Source: Bacillus sp. NP157 (GTDB lineage Bacteria > Pseudomonadota > Gammaproteobacteria > Xanthomonadales > Rhodanobacteraceae). From it: a stretch of 64,000 nt of DNA. The DNA lies in assembly GCA_018889975.1 (NCBI GenBank), contig CP076546.1, forward strand, positions 496,001-560,000. The letters run 5' to 3'. Shown in pieces: positions 25,816 to 35,063 of the stretch. Each line of letters starts with the position of its first letter. Within the stretch, counting starts at the first letter, position 1. A program made the translations under genes and the position numbers. The notes under the pieces were generated by a model. That model saw only the letters and a list, made by a program, of their open reading frames with translations. It was not told the DNA's origin and did not search any database.

Positions 25816-28227
25816 GTGCTGGGCGACGACGACCAGCTGCGCGCCGTTGCGGCCACGCTGCGGACCGAGGCATGCATCCTCTGGCCCGTGCGCCACCATA
25901 GCCCGGCGTGCGCCCTGCAGCTCGAACGCCTGCTCGCGACCGTCACGCCGTGCGCGGTGCTGGTGGAAGGCCCGCGCAGCTTCACGCCCTTGCTGCCGTG
26001 GCTCGCCCACGGCGAGGCGGCGATGCCCCTGGCGATCTACACGTATGCCGTCCACGGCAAGGGAGAGGGCGCCCGGCGTAGCGCTGCGTACTATCCCTTC
26101 TGCGACTACTCGCCCGAACTCGTGGCGATCCGCGACGCCGCCGCGCGCGCCATCCCGGCACGCTTCATCGACCTGGATTTCGCCGAGCAGGAGGCGCTCG
26201 AACGTAGCGAAGGCGAGCAGGCCGTATCCCTGCTCGACGAGCGACGCTTCCGCGACAGCGACCACCTGCGCCTGCTCGCCGAGCGCCTCGGTTGCCGTAG
26301 CCATGAAGAGTTGTGGGAGCACCTGTTCGAAGTCGCGGCCGGCCAGCGCGACATCGACGAGCACGTCGCCGCCGTCGTCGCCTACTGCGAACTGTCCCGG
26401 CGCGATGCGACGCCCGCGTCCCTGCATGCCGACGGGACGCTCGCGCGCGAAGCGGAAATGGCCTGGCATATCCAGCAGGCGATCGCGGCGCGCAAGCCCG
26501 GCGATGGGCCGGTGCTCGCCGTGGTCGGCGGGTTCCACGCGGCCGCCATCGCCGCCTTGCTCGAGGCCGCGGTACAGCGGCCGGCAGTGGCAGGCCCTGC
26601 CGCGGACGAGCAGGAAGCCGCGCTCATCCGCTATACGTTCGAGCGCCTCGATCGCCTCAACGGCTATGCCTCCGGCATGACCTCGCCCGGCTGGCACCAA
26701 CACCTGTGGGAGCGCCGCGGCAAGGACGACGGGAACGGACGGATGCGCGACGAGGCCGGCCTGGCCCTGTTGTTCGACGTCGCGGCCGAGCTGCGCACGA
26801 AGCGCGGCATCGTGCTGCCCACGCCGGCGCTTGCCGCCGCACACGAGCAGATGCGGCGCCTGTGCGCGCTGCGCGGGCGGGTGGGGCCCGTGCGCGACGA
26901 CCTGCTGGATGCCATTACCAGCTGCTTCATCAAGGGCGATGCCGACGCCGACGGTGCCCTCGTCCGTGCCGCGGCACGGCGCCAGCTCACCGGCGATCGG
27001 GTGGGGCGCGTTCCCGCCGGGGCGGGCACGCCGCCGCTGGTGCGCGACTTTGCCTGGCGCGCCCGCCGCCAGCGCCTGAAGATCGACGACGTGCAGCCGC
27101 GCCGGCTCGTGCTCGACCTGTACCGCCGGCCCGAGCATCGGGTCACCAGCCGGCTGCTGCATGCGCTGGTGCTGTTGGACGTGCCGTTCGCGGTACGCAC
27201 GGCCGGGCCCGACTTCGTCGGGGGCACCGGGCTGGAGCGGATCCAGGAGAGCTGGGAATACACCTATGGCGTCGCCAGCGAAGCGGCGCTCGTCGAAGCA
27301 TCGGTGCATGGCGGCACCGTCCCGCTGGCGGCGGCCACGCGTTTCACGGTGCTCCTGCAGCGACAGCGCGACGAGGCGCCGGGCGATGCACGCCAGGCCG
27401 CATCGATGCTGGCGCGTGCCTGCGTCCTCGGTTTGCACGACCACGTGCCGCGCGCGACCGGACTGCTGCGCGAAGCGATCGGTGCGGATGGCGCCTTCGA
27501 AGGCGTGGTCTCCGCCGTCGGCACGCTTGCCCTCTTGCTCGAGGCGAGCGAGCCGCTCGAAGCGCGACACGTCGAGGCGCTGCCGGATGTGCTGGCCGCC
27601 GCGTACGAGCGGGCGGTTTACCTCGGCACCGTGCTGGAGGGCGTCGACGGCGATGGCCGCGGCGCCGTGGCCGCGCTGGTGAAGCTGCGCGAGGTGCTCG
27701 GCAGTACGCAGGGCCGCGCGCTGGACGCCTCGCTCTATGCGGCGATGATTTCGGCGCTGCGCCAGTCCCATCCCAACGCCCTGCTGCGCGGCGCCTGCAC
27801 CGGACTGGCGCATGTCGCGGGGGACATCGATGCCGCGGCGATCGCGGTGGCCGTCGAGGGCTACCTGCTCGGTGCGCTGCCGATCCAGCAGGCGGTCGAT
27901 TTCCTGCGCGGTGTCTTCGCCACGTCGCGCGAAGCCGCATGGCAGGAAGAGGGCGTGATCCACGCGCTCGACCGCGCGCTGGCGGCGTGGGACGAAGCAG
28001 CCTTCGTCGGCGTGTTGCCGGCGTTGCGCCTCGCCTTCGCCGAACTGACCCCGCGCGAGACCGACCGTGTCGCTGGCCAGGTCGCCACGCTGCACGGCGG
28101 CGAAGCACCGCGCCTGCGCGCCGAATACCAGGCCAGTGCCGCCGACGTGCAGCAGCATCTGGAAGCATCCGCCCTGCTGCGGCAGGTGTTCGTCGCCGAC
28201 GGCCTCGCCGCATGGGTGGACGCATGA
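25816..28227 (+). CDS. DUF5682 family protein (YehM-like)
   Basis: 803 aa, GTG start 6 bp after the MoxR stop. The N-terminus has PVRHHSPACALQLERLL and then VLVEGPRSF; about 200 residues on comes VVGGFHAAAIAALLE. These His/Glu motifs in this order resemble the layout of EreA/ChaN/TraB-type proteins, which I offer only as a structural guess. The C-terminal half is helical and repeat-like. It corresponds by position and motifs to YehM of E. coli, whose function is unknown. ATGA overlap with the VWA gene. Confidence 0.85.
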   Translation: MLGDDDQLRAVAATLRTEACILWPVRHHSPACALQLERLLATVTPCAVLVEGPRSFTPLLPWLAHGEAAMPLAIYTYAVHGKGEGARRSAAYYPFCDYSPELVAIRDAAARAIPARFIDLDFAEQEALERSEGEQAVSLLDERRFRDSDHLRLLAERLGCRSHEELWEHLFEVAAGQRDIDEHVAAVVAYCELSRRDATPASLHADGTLAREAEMAWHIQQAIAARKPGDGPVLAVVGGFHAAAIAALLEAAVQRPAVAGPAADEQEAALIRYTFERLDRLNGYASGMTSPGWHQHLWERRGKDDGNGRMRDEAGLALLFDVAAELRTKRGIVLPTPALAAAHEQMRRLCALRGRVGPVRDDLLDAITSCFIKGDADADGALVRAAARRQLTGDRVGRVPAGAGTPPLVRDFAWRARRQRLKIDDVQPRRLVLDLYRRPEHRVTSRLLHALVLLDVPFAVRTAGPDFVGGTGLERIQESWEYTYGVASEAALVEASVHGGTVPLAAATRFTVLLQRQRDEAPGDARQAASMLARACVLGLHDHVPRATGLLREAIGADGAFEGVVSAVGTLALLLEASEPLEARHVEALPDVLAAAYERAVYLGTVLEGVDGDGRGAVAALVKLREVLGSTQGRALDASLYAAMISALRQSHPNALLRGACTGLAHVAGDIDAAAIAVAVEGYLLGALPIQQAVDFLRGVFATSREAAWQEEGVIHALDRALAAWDEAAFVGVLPALRLAFAELTPRETDRVAGQVATLHGGEAPRLRAEYQASAADVQQHLEASALLRQVFVADGLAAWVDA

Positions 28228-29336
28228 GCACGGTCGATCGCTGGCGCCTGGTACTGGGCCGTTACGCGGCATCGTCGCTGCCCGGCGGGGAAGGCTTCGA
28301 GGCGCGCCACGGGCGGATGGATGCGGCGCTGGATTTCCTCTACGGCCGCGAGTACCGCGGACGCGGCCTGCGCGAAGGCCCCGGGTCGCTGGACGCGTCG
28401 CAGGTGGTGCTCGTCGACTGGCTGCGTGAAGTGCGCGAGCTGTTCCCGCGCGACACCGTGGAAGTGATCGAGAAGCACGCCCTGGACCGCTACGGCCTGA
28501 CCGAACTGGTCACCGACCCGGAGACGCTCGCGAAGCTGGAACCCAACCAGCAACTGCTGCGCACCCTGCTGACCTTGCGCAGCCATCTCTCCGGCGACGT
28601 GCTGGCCATGGCCAGGCGCATCGTGCGCCAGGTGGTGGACGAGCTGCGGCGCAAGCTCGAGCCGGAGATTCGCCGCACCCTGGCCGGGCGGCTCAATCGC
28701 CAGCGCCATTCGCCGATGGCTATCGCGCGGAACTTCGATGCGAAGGGCACCATCCAGCGCAACCTTCGCCATTACGACCTGGAGCGGAAGAAGCTCCTGA
28801 TCGAGACGCCGCGTTTCTTCGAGCGCAATGTGCGCCGGCTGCCGTGGGACATCATCCTGTGCGTCGACCAGAGCGGGAGCATGGTCGATTCGGTGATCCA
28901 CAGTGCGGTGATGGCGGGGATCCTCGCCGGCTTGCCGGCGTTCCGGGTGAAGCTGGTGATCTTCGATACCCAGGTGGTCGACCTGACCGATGCCGTGGAC
29001 GATCCGGTCGAGGCCCTGATGCGGGTGCAACTGGGCGGCGGCACCAACATCGCCGGCGCGGTGGCGTACGCGGCGACGCTGGTCGAGAACCCGCATCGCA
29101 CCGTGCTCGCGCTGGTTACCGACTTCTGCGAGGGCGGACCGCCTTCCGAACTGGTCCGCGTCGTGAAACAGCTGGCCGAGGCACGCGTTCGCCTGCTCGG
29201 CCTCGCGTCGCTCGATGGCGACGCCAACCCATCGTACGACCGCCACATGGCCGGCCAACTGGCGGCGTGCGGCATGGAGATCGCCGCGCTGACGCCGAAG
29301 AAACTGGCCGAGTGGCTGGTCAAGGTGGTGTCGTGA
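28224..29336 (+). CDS. VWA-domain protein (YehP-like)
   Basis: 370 aa. The N-terminal 200 residues are helical and charged; the C-terminal von Willebrand factor A domain carries a full MIDAS metal site: DQSGS (Asp215, Ser217, Ser219), the Thr of GGGTNIAGA and the Asp of LVTDFCEGG. VWA partners of MoxR ATPases bind client proteins through the metal site. The gene overlaps the DUF5682 gene (ATGA) and the SWIM gene (GTGA), so dosage is probably coupled. Confidence 0.92.
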   Translation: MSTVDRWRLVLGRYAASSLPGGEGFEARHGRMDAALDFLYGREYRGRGLREGPGSLDASQVVLVDWLREVRELFPRDTVEVIEKHALDRYGLTELVTDPETLAKLEPNQQLLRTLLTLRSHLSGDVLAMARRIVRQVVDELRRKLEPEIRRTLAGRLNRQRHSPMAIARNFDAKGTIQRNLRHYDLERKKLLIETPRFFERNVRRLPWDIILCVDQSGSMVDSVIHSAVMAGILAGLPAFRVKLVIFDTQVVDLTDAVDDPVEALMRVQLGGGTNIAGAVAYAATLVENPHRTVLALVTDFCEGGPPSELVRVVKQLAEARVRLLGLASLDGDANPSYDRHMAGQLAACGMEIAALTPKKLAEWLVKVVS

Positions 29337-31360
29337 GCACGCTGCGCGACACGCTGGTTGCCCAGTTGCGCCGCTTCGACGACGACGCGTGGGCGGCGCT
29401 GGCCAATCGTGGCCTGTTGCGTCGTGCCCGCAAGGACCTCGAATCCGGCGTGCTGGGTGCGGTGGTCGATGACGGTACGCATATCGATGTCGCCATCGGC
29501 GGGCAGCGCGTGGTCTTCGATGAGCGGGGCGTCGCCCATGCATCGTGCGATTGCCGCGCCACTGGCGTCTGCCAGCACGTGCTGGCCGCGGGCATCGCAC
29601 TGGCGGGGGAGGGCGATGCGGTGCCGCCCGTCGCCGGCGAGGGCCTTGAGAGCGAGCTGCTCGGCCTGTCCATCGCGACGCTGGTGGCGCACGCGGGCAA
29701 GCCCGGTTACCGCCAGGCGTGGCAGTTCGTCGACGACCTCGACTTGGAGCGCGGCGTCACCATCGAGAGCGGACGCCAGCTGGTCGTGGCCTTCCGCACG
29801 CCGCGCATGGCATTCCGCTTCGTCGGCGGTGGGCTCGATGGTTTCGTCTGCGACGTGCAGACTTCGCACCTGGCGCGCTACCGCGTCGCCGCCGTGCTGG
29901 CGTTCCGTCGCTCACGTGGCGTCGCGATCGATCCACCGGAGGCGAAGGCACCGCGCACCGCCGCACTCGACCTCGGCCGTGACCACGCCGTGGCGACGAC
30001 GGCCGGCGAGGCCCGCGACGACGGCCGGCAACGCGTCGTCGCGGCCGTGTCGGCGCTGGCGTCCGAATGCCTGGCACTGGGCCTGGCCCATCTTTCGGAC
30101 GCCGTGCAGCAACGTTTCAGCACGCTTGCGACGTGGGCGCAGGCCTGCGACTTCCCCCGGCTGGCGTTGTCGCTGCGCCGGCTTGCCGACCACGTGGAGC
30201 TGTTGCTCGAGCGCGCAGGGGGTGCGGACGAACATCGCCTGTTCGACGAACTGGCCCTCGCGTCGGCGCTGGCCGAGGCGCTCGGCGCCGCGCTTGCACG
30301 CGGGGCGGAACCGGCCGCCCTGATGGGCCGTGCGCGCACGCGATACGATGCATCCGCACCGATCGACCTGGTCGGCATGGGCGCGTCGGCATGGCGCACG
30401 GGCACGGGTTACGTGGGCCTGACGCTGCTGTTCTGGTCACCCGCGGACCGATGCTTCTACGGCTGTACCGACGCACGGCCGGCGACCTTGCGCGGCTTCG
30501 ACCCGATCGCACGCTATCGCCAGCCGGGTCCGTGGAATGGCCTGGCCGCACCCTCCGTCGCCACCGGCAAGCAACTGCGGCTGACCCACGCGGAGATCAA
30601 CGCACAGGGCCGGCTGTCGGCGGCGCCATCGACGCTGGCGAGCGTGCAACCGATCGGGCTGGAAACGCTGCGTGCGTCGCTTGCGCCGGTCAGCGCGTGG
30701 GATGACCTCGCGCCCTCGGGCGGACATGCCAGCCTGCTCGCCGAAGCGCGCCCGATGGATGCGTGGCGCGTGCTTGCCCCGGCGCGGGCGGGTGCACTGC
30801 ATTTCGATGAAACGCGACAGGTGCTCAGCTGGCCGTTGTTCGACACGACGGGCGCAGAAGTGCGGATCGAACTGGCCTACGCCGCGCAGACCCAGCATGC
30901 GATCGATCGTTTGGAGCGCATGGCCGCGGCCGGCTGGCCCGATGGTGCATGGCTGGTCGCACGGGTCCATCCCAGCCGAACAGGCCTGGTGGCCCAGCCA
31001 TTGGCCGTCATCGGCGGTCGCGGTGCCAGCGTGGATGCGCTGTATTTCGATCCCGCGCCCGATGCCGAGCCCGTCGTCGCGCGCCGGCATGCCCATGCCG
31101 CGACGGCGGCCCCGTCGCCGGGCTTGCCGCGGCCCTTGCGCAGCTTCCGCGACTGGCTGCGCAGCCGGGCCGAACGGGGCGTCGCCGCCGCCGATGCGCT
31201 GGCGCTCGATGGCTGGCAGGACCGCCTGGGTGAACTCGGCTTCAGCGCGATCAAGGCGCTGCGCCGCAATCCGGCGCCTGGTGTGCGCTGGCTGCGCATG
31301 AACTACGCCTGTTTGCAGTACGAACGGCTGCTCGATGCCAGCGGCGGCGATGAAGGGTAG
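29333..31360 (+). CDS. SWIM zinc-finger protein (YehQ-like)
   Basis: 675 aa, GTG start overlapping the VWA stop codon by 4 bp. A SWIM zinc finger lies near the N-terminus: Cys72, Cys74, Cys80 and His82 in SCDCRATGVCQH. SWIM fingers bind DNA or proteins. The remaining 580 residues are of unknown fold, mixed helical, with no nuclease or helicase motif that I can see. It is last gene of the operon; about 150 bp without a gene follow before alr. Confidence 0.87.
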   Translation: MSTLRDTLVAQLRRFDDDAWAALANRGLLRRARKDLESGVLGAVVDDGTHIDVAIGGQRVVFDERGVAHASCDCRATGVCQHVLAAGIALAGEGDAVPPVAGEGLESELLGLSIATLVAHAGKPGYRQAWQFVDDLDLERGVTIESGRQLVVAFRTPRMAFRFVGGGLDGFVCDVQTSHLARYRVAAVLAFRRSRGVAIDPPEAKAPRTAALDLGRDHAVATTAGEARDDGRQRVVAAVSALASECLALGLAHLSDAVQQRFSTLATWAQACDFPRLALSLRRLADHVELLLERAGGADEHRLFDELALASALAEALGAALARGAEPAALMGRARTRYDASAPIDLVGMGASAWRTGTGYVGLTLLFWSPADRCFYGCTDARPATLRGFDPIARYRQPGPWNGLAAPSVATGKQLRLTHAEINAQGRLSAAPSTLASVQPIGLETLRASLAPVSAWDDLAPSGGHASLLAEARPMDAWRVLAPARAGALHFDETRQVLSWPLFDTTGAEVRIELAYAAQTQHAIDRLERMAAAGWPDGAWLVARVHPSRTGLVAQPLAVIGGRGASVDALYFDPAPDAEPVVARRHAHAATAAPSPGLPRPLRSFRDWLRSRAERGVAAADALALDGWQDRLGELGFSAIKALRRNPAPGVRWLRMNYACLQYERLLDASGGDEG

Positions 31361-31481
31361 ATCTCTCGTCGCAGGCTTGTTCTGAGCTGTAGAGGAGGGT
31401 GGCGGGCCGCTGGTTGCCATGAACGTGCCATGCGGGGGCCTGAGGGGGGCGGGTACACTGGGGGCTTTCCTTGAACGGGGA

Positions 31482-31503
31482 TCGCGCGCGGGCGCGCTCC
31501 TAC
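31482..31503 (-). repeat. GTAG-type REP directly upstream of alr
   Basis: Near-complete REP (one G instead of A in the centre), reverse orientation, ending 9 bp before the alr ATG. It takes the place where a ribosome binding site is normally found. Confidence 0.88.
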
Positions 31504-31512
31504 AAAAAAAGC

Positions 31513-32601
31513 ATGAGTCGTACCACTGTCGCCACCATCCACATGGGCGCCCTGCGCCATAACCTGGCCCGCGTCCGCGAGCTGGCCGGCGGCGCGCGCG
31601 TCATGGCCGTGGTCAAGGCCGATGCCTACGGCCATGGCCTGGAGCGCGTGGCGCGCGCCCTGGATGCCAATGCCGAAGCCTTCGCCGTCGCCGCCATCGC
31701 TGATGGCCTGCGCCTGCGCGCGGCCGGGCATCGCCAGCGCATCGTAGTGCTGTCGGGTCCCGACACGCCGGCCGACATCGCGGAGATGCAGCGGCTGAAG
31801 CTCGAGGCGCTGATCCACCACGATGCACAGCTGCCGTGGCTGGCGAAGGCCGATCCGGCTCGCGGCGTGCTCACCACGTGGATCAAGATCGACACCGGCA
31901 TGCACCGGCTGGGCTTCGCCCCGGGCCGTGCGCGCGAGGTGCATGCGTTGTTGCGGGCGATGCCCGCCGTGGCGCCGGAGATCGGCCTGATGACCCACTT
32001 CGCCTCGTCGGAAGAGTTCGAAGGGCAGGACACCGCGGCGCAGATCGCCCGGTTCCGCGAAGCGACGCAAGGCCTGGACGGCCCACGTGCGCTGTCCAAC
32101 TCGGCTGCCGTGCTCGGCTGGCCGGACGCGCGAGGCGACTGGGTGCGCACCGGCGGTCTGCTCTACGGCCTGTCGGTGGTCGAAGGCCGCAGTGGCGCCG
32201 ACTTCGGTTTTCGCCCGGCGATGACCCTGGCCACCCGCCTCGTCGCGATCAACCACCTCGCGAAGGGCGAGCGGGTCGGTTACAACGGCACCTACGTATG
32301 CCCGGAAGACATGGCCGTGGGCGTCGCGGCGATCGGCTACGGCGACGGCTATCCGCGCAGCGCGGCGCAAGGCACGCCGGTGCTGGTGAATGGGCAGCTG
32401 GCCCCGCTGGTCGGCCGGGTCTCGATGGACCTGATCACGCTGGACCTGCGCGGGGTCCCCGACGCCCGTGTCGGCGACCGCGTCACCCTGTGGGGCGCTG
32501 GCCTTCCGGTGGAAACGGTGGCCGCCGCCGCAGGCACCATCTCGTACGACCTCACCTGCGGCATGACCCGTCGCGTACTCTTCGTGGAAGACGAGGGCTA
32601 G
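31513..32601 (+). CDS. alr: Alanine racemase
   Basis: 362-aa PLP enzyme that makes D-alanine for peptidoglycan. The PLP-binding Lys35 lies in VVKADAYGHG, and the C-terminal half contains the conserved VGYNGTYVC and RVSMDLITLDL stretches. I chose ATG 31513 since homologues begin at this point (R-x-TVATI-x-x-GALRHNL). The in-frame TTG at 31471 would translate a REP and is unlikely. No clear Shine-Dalgarno is present; the REP and an A-rich stretch precede the start. Followed by radA. Confidence 0.95.
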   Translation: MSRTTVATIHMGALRHNLARVRELAGGARVMAVVKADAYGHGLERVARALDANAEAFAVAAIADGLRLRAAGHRQRIVVLSGPDTPADIAEMQRLKLEALIHHDAQLPWLAKADPARGVLTTWIKIDTGMHRLGFAPGRAREVHALLRAMPAVAPEIGLMTHFASSEEFEGQDTAAQIARFREATQGLDGPRALSNSAAVLGWPDARGDWVRTGGLLYGLSVVEGRSGADFGFRPAMTLATRLVAINHLAKGERVGYNGTYVCPEDMAVGVAAIGYGDGYPRSAAQGTPVLVNGQLAPLVGRVSMDLITLDLRGVPDARVGDRVTLWGAGLPVETVAAAAGTISYDLTCGMTRRVLFVEDEG

Positions 32602-32696
32602 CCCCTTCGCGCCACGCCCACCGCGACGGCCCCGTATCGCTCCGTGCGACGCGGGTGCGTTATACAGCCCGCCTGCTTTCCTGGAACCTATCGACG

Positions 32697-34085
32697 ATGG
32701 CCAAGGCCAAGACCGCCTACGTCTGCACCCAGTGCGGCGCCGAACACAGCAAGTGGCAGGGCCAGTGCGCCGAATGCGGCGAATGGAACGTGCTGTCGGA
32801 ATTCGTGACCCAGCCGGCCAAGCCGAATGCGGTGTCGACCGGTGCGCGACGCGGCGGCTACGCCGGTGGCGCCGCGGGTGCCCCGCAGATCACGCCGCTC
32901 ACCGAGGTGTTGCTCACCGCCGAAGCGCGTACCAACACCGGCATCGGCGAGCTGGACCGCGTGCTGGGTGGCGGCCTGGTCGATGGGTCGGTGGTGCTGA
33001 TCGGCGGCGACCCGGGCATCGGCAAGTCCACCCTGCTGCTGCAGATGCTCGGCACGCTGGGCGCGGTGTTGCCCAGCCTCTATGTCACCGGCGAAGAATC
33101 GCTCGGCCAGGTGGCGTCCCGTGCGCAGCGGCTCGACCTGCCGCTGGCGCCGCTGCACGCCCTGGCGGAAACCTGCATCGAGCGCATCCTCGAACAGGCC
33201 GCCGTTGCCCGCCCGCGCGTGCTGGTCATCGATTCGATCCAGACCATCTGGACCGAGATGCTCACGGCAGCGCCCGGCTCGGTCAGCCAGGTCCGCGAAT
33301 CGGCGGCCAAACTCACCCGCTTCGCCAAGGAGACCGGCACGTCGGTGTTCCTGGTCGGCCACGTGACCAAGGAGGGCGGCATCGCCGGCCCGCGCGTGCT
33401 CGAGCACATGGTCGACGCGGTGCTGTATTTCGAGGGCGAGTCGGGCAGCCGCTTCCGCGTCCTGCGCGCCTTCAAGAACCGCTTCGGCGCGGTGAACGAG
33501 CTGGGTGTGTTCGCCATGTCGGAAAAAGGCCTGCGCGAGGTACCGAATCCGTCCGCCATCTTCCTCTCGGCCCACGCCGGCCCAACTCCTGGCAGCGCGG
33601 TCATGGTCACGCGCGAAGGCACCCGTCCGTTGCTGGTCGAAGTGCAGGCGCTGGTCGACCAGTCGTCCCTGGGTAATCCACGCCGCGTCGTGCTCGGCCT
33701 CGAACAGAATCGCCTGGCGATGCTGCTCGCCGTGCTGCACCGGCATGGCGGCGTCGCCGCCTACGACCAGGACGTCTTCGTCAACGTCGTCGGCGGCATC
33801 CGCGTGCAGGAAACCGCATCCGACGTGCCCGTCCTGATGGCGGTGCTGTCCAGCCTGCGCGACCGTCCGTTGCCGGAAAAAACCATCGCGTTCGGCGAAG
33901 TCGGCCTGTCCGGCGAAATCCGCCCCGTTCCGAACGGCGAAGAACGCCTGAAGGAAGCCGCCACCCACGGTTTCCGCCGCGCCGTCGTCCCCGCCGCCAA
34001 CGCACCCAAGCGCGGGCGTGTCGGCGACATGGAGGTGATCGGGGTGGAGCGGTTGTCCCAGGCGATCGACGCGTCGAGGGAATAA
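32697..34085 (+). CDS. radA: DNA repair protein RadA
   Basis: 462-aa RecA-related ATPase that promotes branch migration in recombination. The N-terminal C4 zinc finger uses Cys10, Cys13, Cys24 and Cys27; Walker A is GGDPGIGKST; the RadA-specific KNRFG motif is in FKNRFGAVNE; a Lon-protease-like domain forms the C-terminus. ATG 32697 starts the zinc-finger domain. It lies about 95 bp after alr and is convergent with ypjD. Confidence 0.96.
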   Translation: MAKAKTAYVCTQCGAEHSKWQGQCAECGEWNVLSEFVTQPAKPNAVSTGARRGGYAGGAAGAPQITPLTEVLLTAEARTNTGIGELDRVLGGGLVDGSVVLIGGDPGIGKSTLLLQMLGTLGAVLPSLYVTGEESLGQVASRAQRLDLPLAPLHALAETCIERILEQAAVARPRVLVIDSIQTIWTEMLTAAPGSVSQVRESAAKLTRFAKETGTSVFLVGHVTKEGGIAGPRVLEHMVDAVLYFEGESGSRFRVLRAFKNRFGAVNELGVFAMSEKGLREVPNPSAIFLSAHAGPTPGSAVMVTREGTRPLLVEVQALVDQSSLGNPRRVVLGLEQNRLAMLLAVLHRHGGVAAYDQDVFVNVVGGIRVQETASDVPVLMAVLSSLRDRPLPEKTIAFGEVGLSGEIRPVPNGEERLKEAATHGFRRAVVPAANAPKRGRVGDMEVIGVERLSQAIDASRE

Positions 34086-34092
34086 AAGCTCT

Positions 34093-34887
34093 TTACGCCG
34101 TGCGGTGCAGGATCAGCTCCAGCACCATCTTCGTTCCGAAGAAGGCCAGCAACAGGATGCCCATCGCCGCGAGGGTGAGGTTCACCGCGCGGATGCCGCG
34201 CCAGCCGTAACGCCAGCGGCCCCAGAGCAGCACGCCGAACATGATCCACGCGACGATCGACAGCACCGTCTTGTGGACGAGGTGCTGGCCGAACAGGTCG
34301 CCGACGAACAGCGCGCCGGTGACGAGGGTGAGGGTGAGCAGCACGAATCCGACCGCGATCAGGCGGAACAGCAGCACTTCGGTCAGCGTGAGCGGGGGCA
34401 GGGCGCGTAGCCAGTGGCCGAACCGGCTGCGACGCAGCGCACGCTCCTGGATCGCGAGCAGGATGGCCAGTGCCGCCGCCAGCGACAGGATGCCGAAGGC
34501 GAACACGGCGATCGTCACGTGCATCTCGATCTGCCAGGTCATCGCCATGGGCGCGGTGCGCGGGGCGAGGAAGGCGTCGATGGCGACGAACGCGGCGGAC
34601 AGCGGGAAGACGAGGATGCCCAGGCCGGCGACCGGCCGGGACACGTTCACCACCACGGTCAACGCGGAGGCGATCCACGCCACCAGCGACAGCGCGGCGA
34701 AGAAGTGCAGGTCGAGCGTGCCGCGATGGGCACCGAGCAGTGCCGCGGCGTGGGCGAGGGCGGCGATCGCGCCCAGCGTCATGCCGATCCGCGCCAGTGG
34801 CTGGCCACCCGTCACCAGCGGCCGGGCGAGCACGCCGGCAGCGGACAGGTAGAGGAAAATGGCGACCAGCGAGAGGGTGTCGATCAT
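34093..34887 (-). CDS. ypjD: YpjD/CcsA-like inner-membrane protein
   Basis: 264-aa integral membrane protein with about eight hydrophobic helices, of the cytochrome c assembly (CcsA/YpjD) family. Conserved features include the RWRYGWRGIRAV segment near the C-terminus and His residues in HLVHKTVLS. The gene is next to and divergent from ffh, an arrangement also found in E. coli, which supports the YpjD assignment. Its molecular role is not settled; a part in haem handling is inferred from family only. Start ATG 34887. Confidence 0.88.
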   Translation of the reverse strand: MIDTLSLVAIFLYLSAAGVLARPLVTGGQPLARIGMTLGAIAALAHAAALLGAHRGTLDLHFFAALSLVAWIASALTVVVNVSRPVAGLGILVFPLSAAFVAIDAFLAPRTAPMAMTWQIEMHVTIAVFAFGILSLAAALAILLAIQERALRRSRFGHWLRALPPLTLTEVLLFRLIAVGFVLLTLTLVTGALFVGDLFGQHLVHKTVLSIVAWIMFGVLLWGRWRYGWRGIRAVNLTLAAMGILLLAFFGTKMVLELILHRTA

Positions 34888-34945
34888 GGACGCGCAGTGT
34901 GGCATAGCGGGGCGGGGCAGCGGAATGCGACACAGTGGCATTTGT

Positions 34946-34976
34946 GGGGCGGAGGTGGGAGGTGGGAGACGGGGGG
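34946..34976 (+). other. Potential G-quadruplex in ypjD-ffh gap
   Basis: Four G-runs (4, 3, 3 and 6) with loops of 7, 4 and 4 nt on the + strand. It is in the 176-bp divergent gap, about 60 bp upstream of ypjD and before the ffh promoter. Confidence 0.5.
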
Positions 34977-35004
34977 CGTAAGCCCTGGGGAAACCCGCCC
35001 CCAC

Positions 35005-35031
35005 TTCCCACCCCCCAACTCCCGCTATAAT
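35005..35031 (+). promoter_or_regulatory. Predicted ffh promoter
   Basis: Perfect -10 TATAAT at 35026-35031; the best -35 is TTCCCA at 35005-35010, with a short 15-bp spacer. The ffh start is 33 bp downstream. Confidence 0.45.
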
Positions 35032-35063
35032 CGAGAGCTTGGAAATTCCCCGATGGTCCAGAC

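Noticed and set aside
24664-28272. Antisense frame of 1202 codons opposite the MoxR/DUF5682 genes
   Set aside because: Explained by high third-position GC; composition is that of a shadow (Arg, His, Gln-rich) and the sense strand has recognised domains with proper overlaps.
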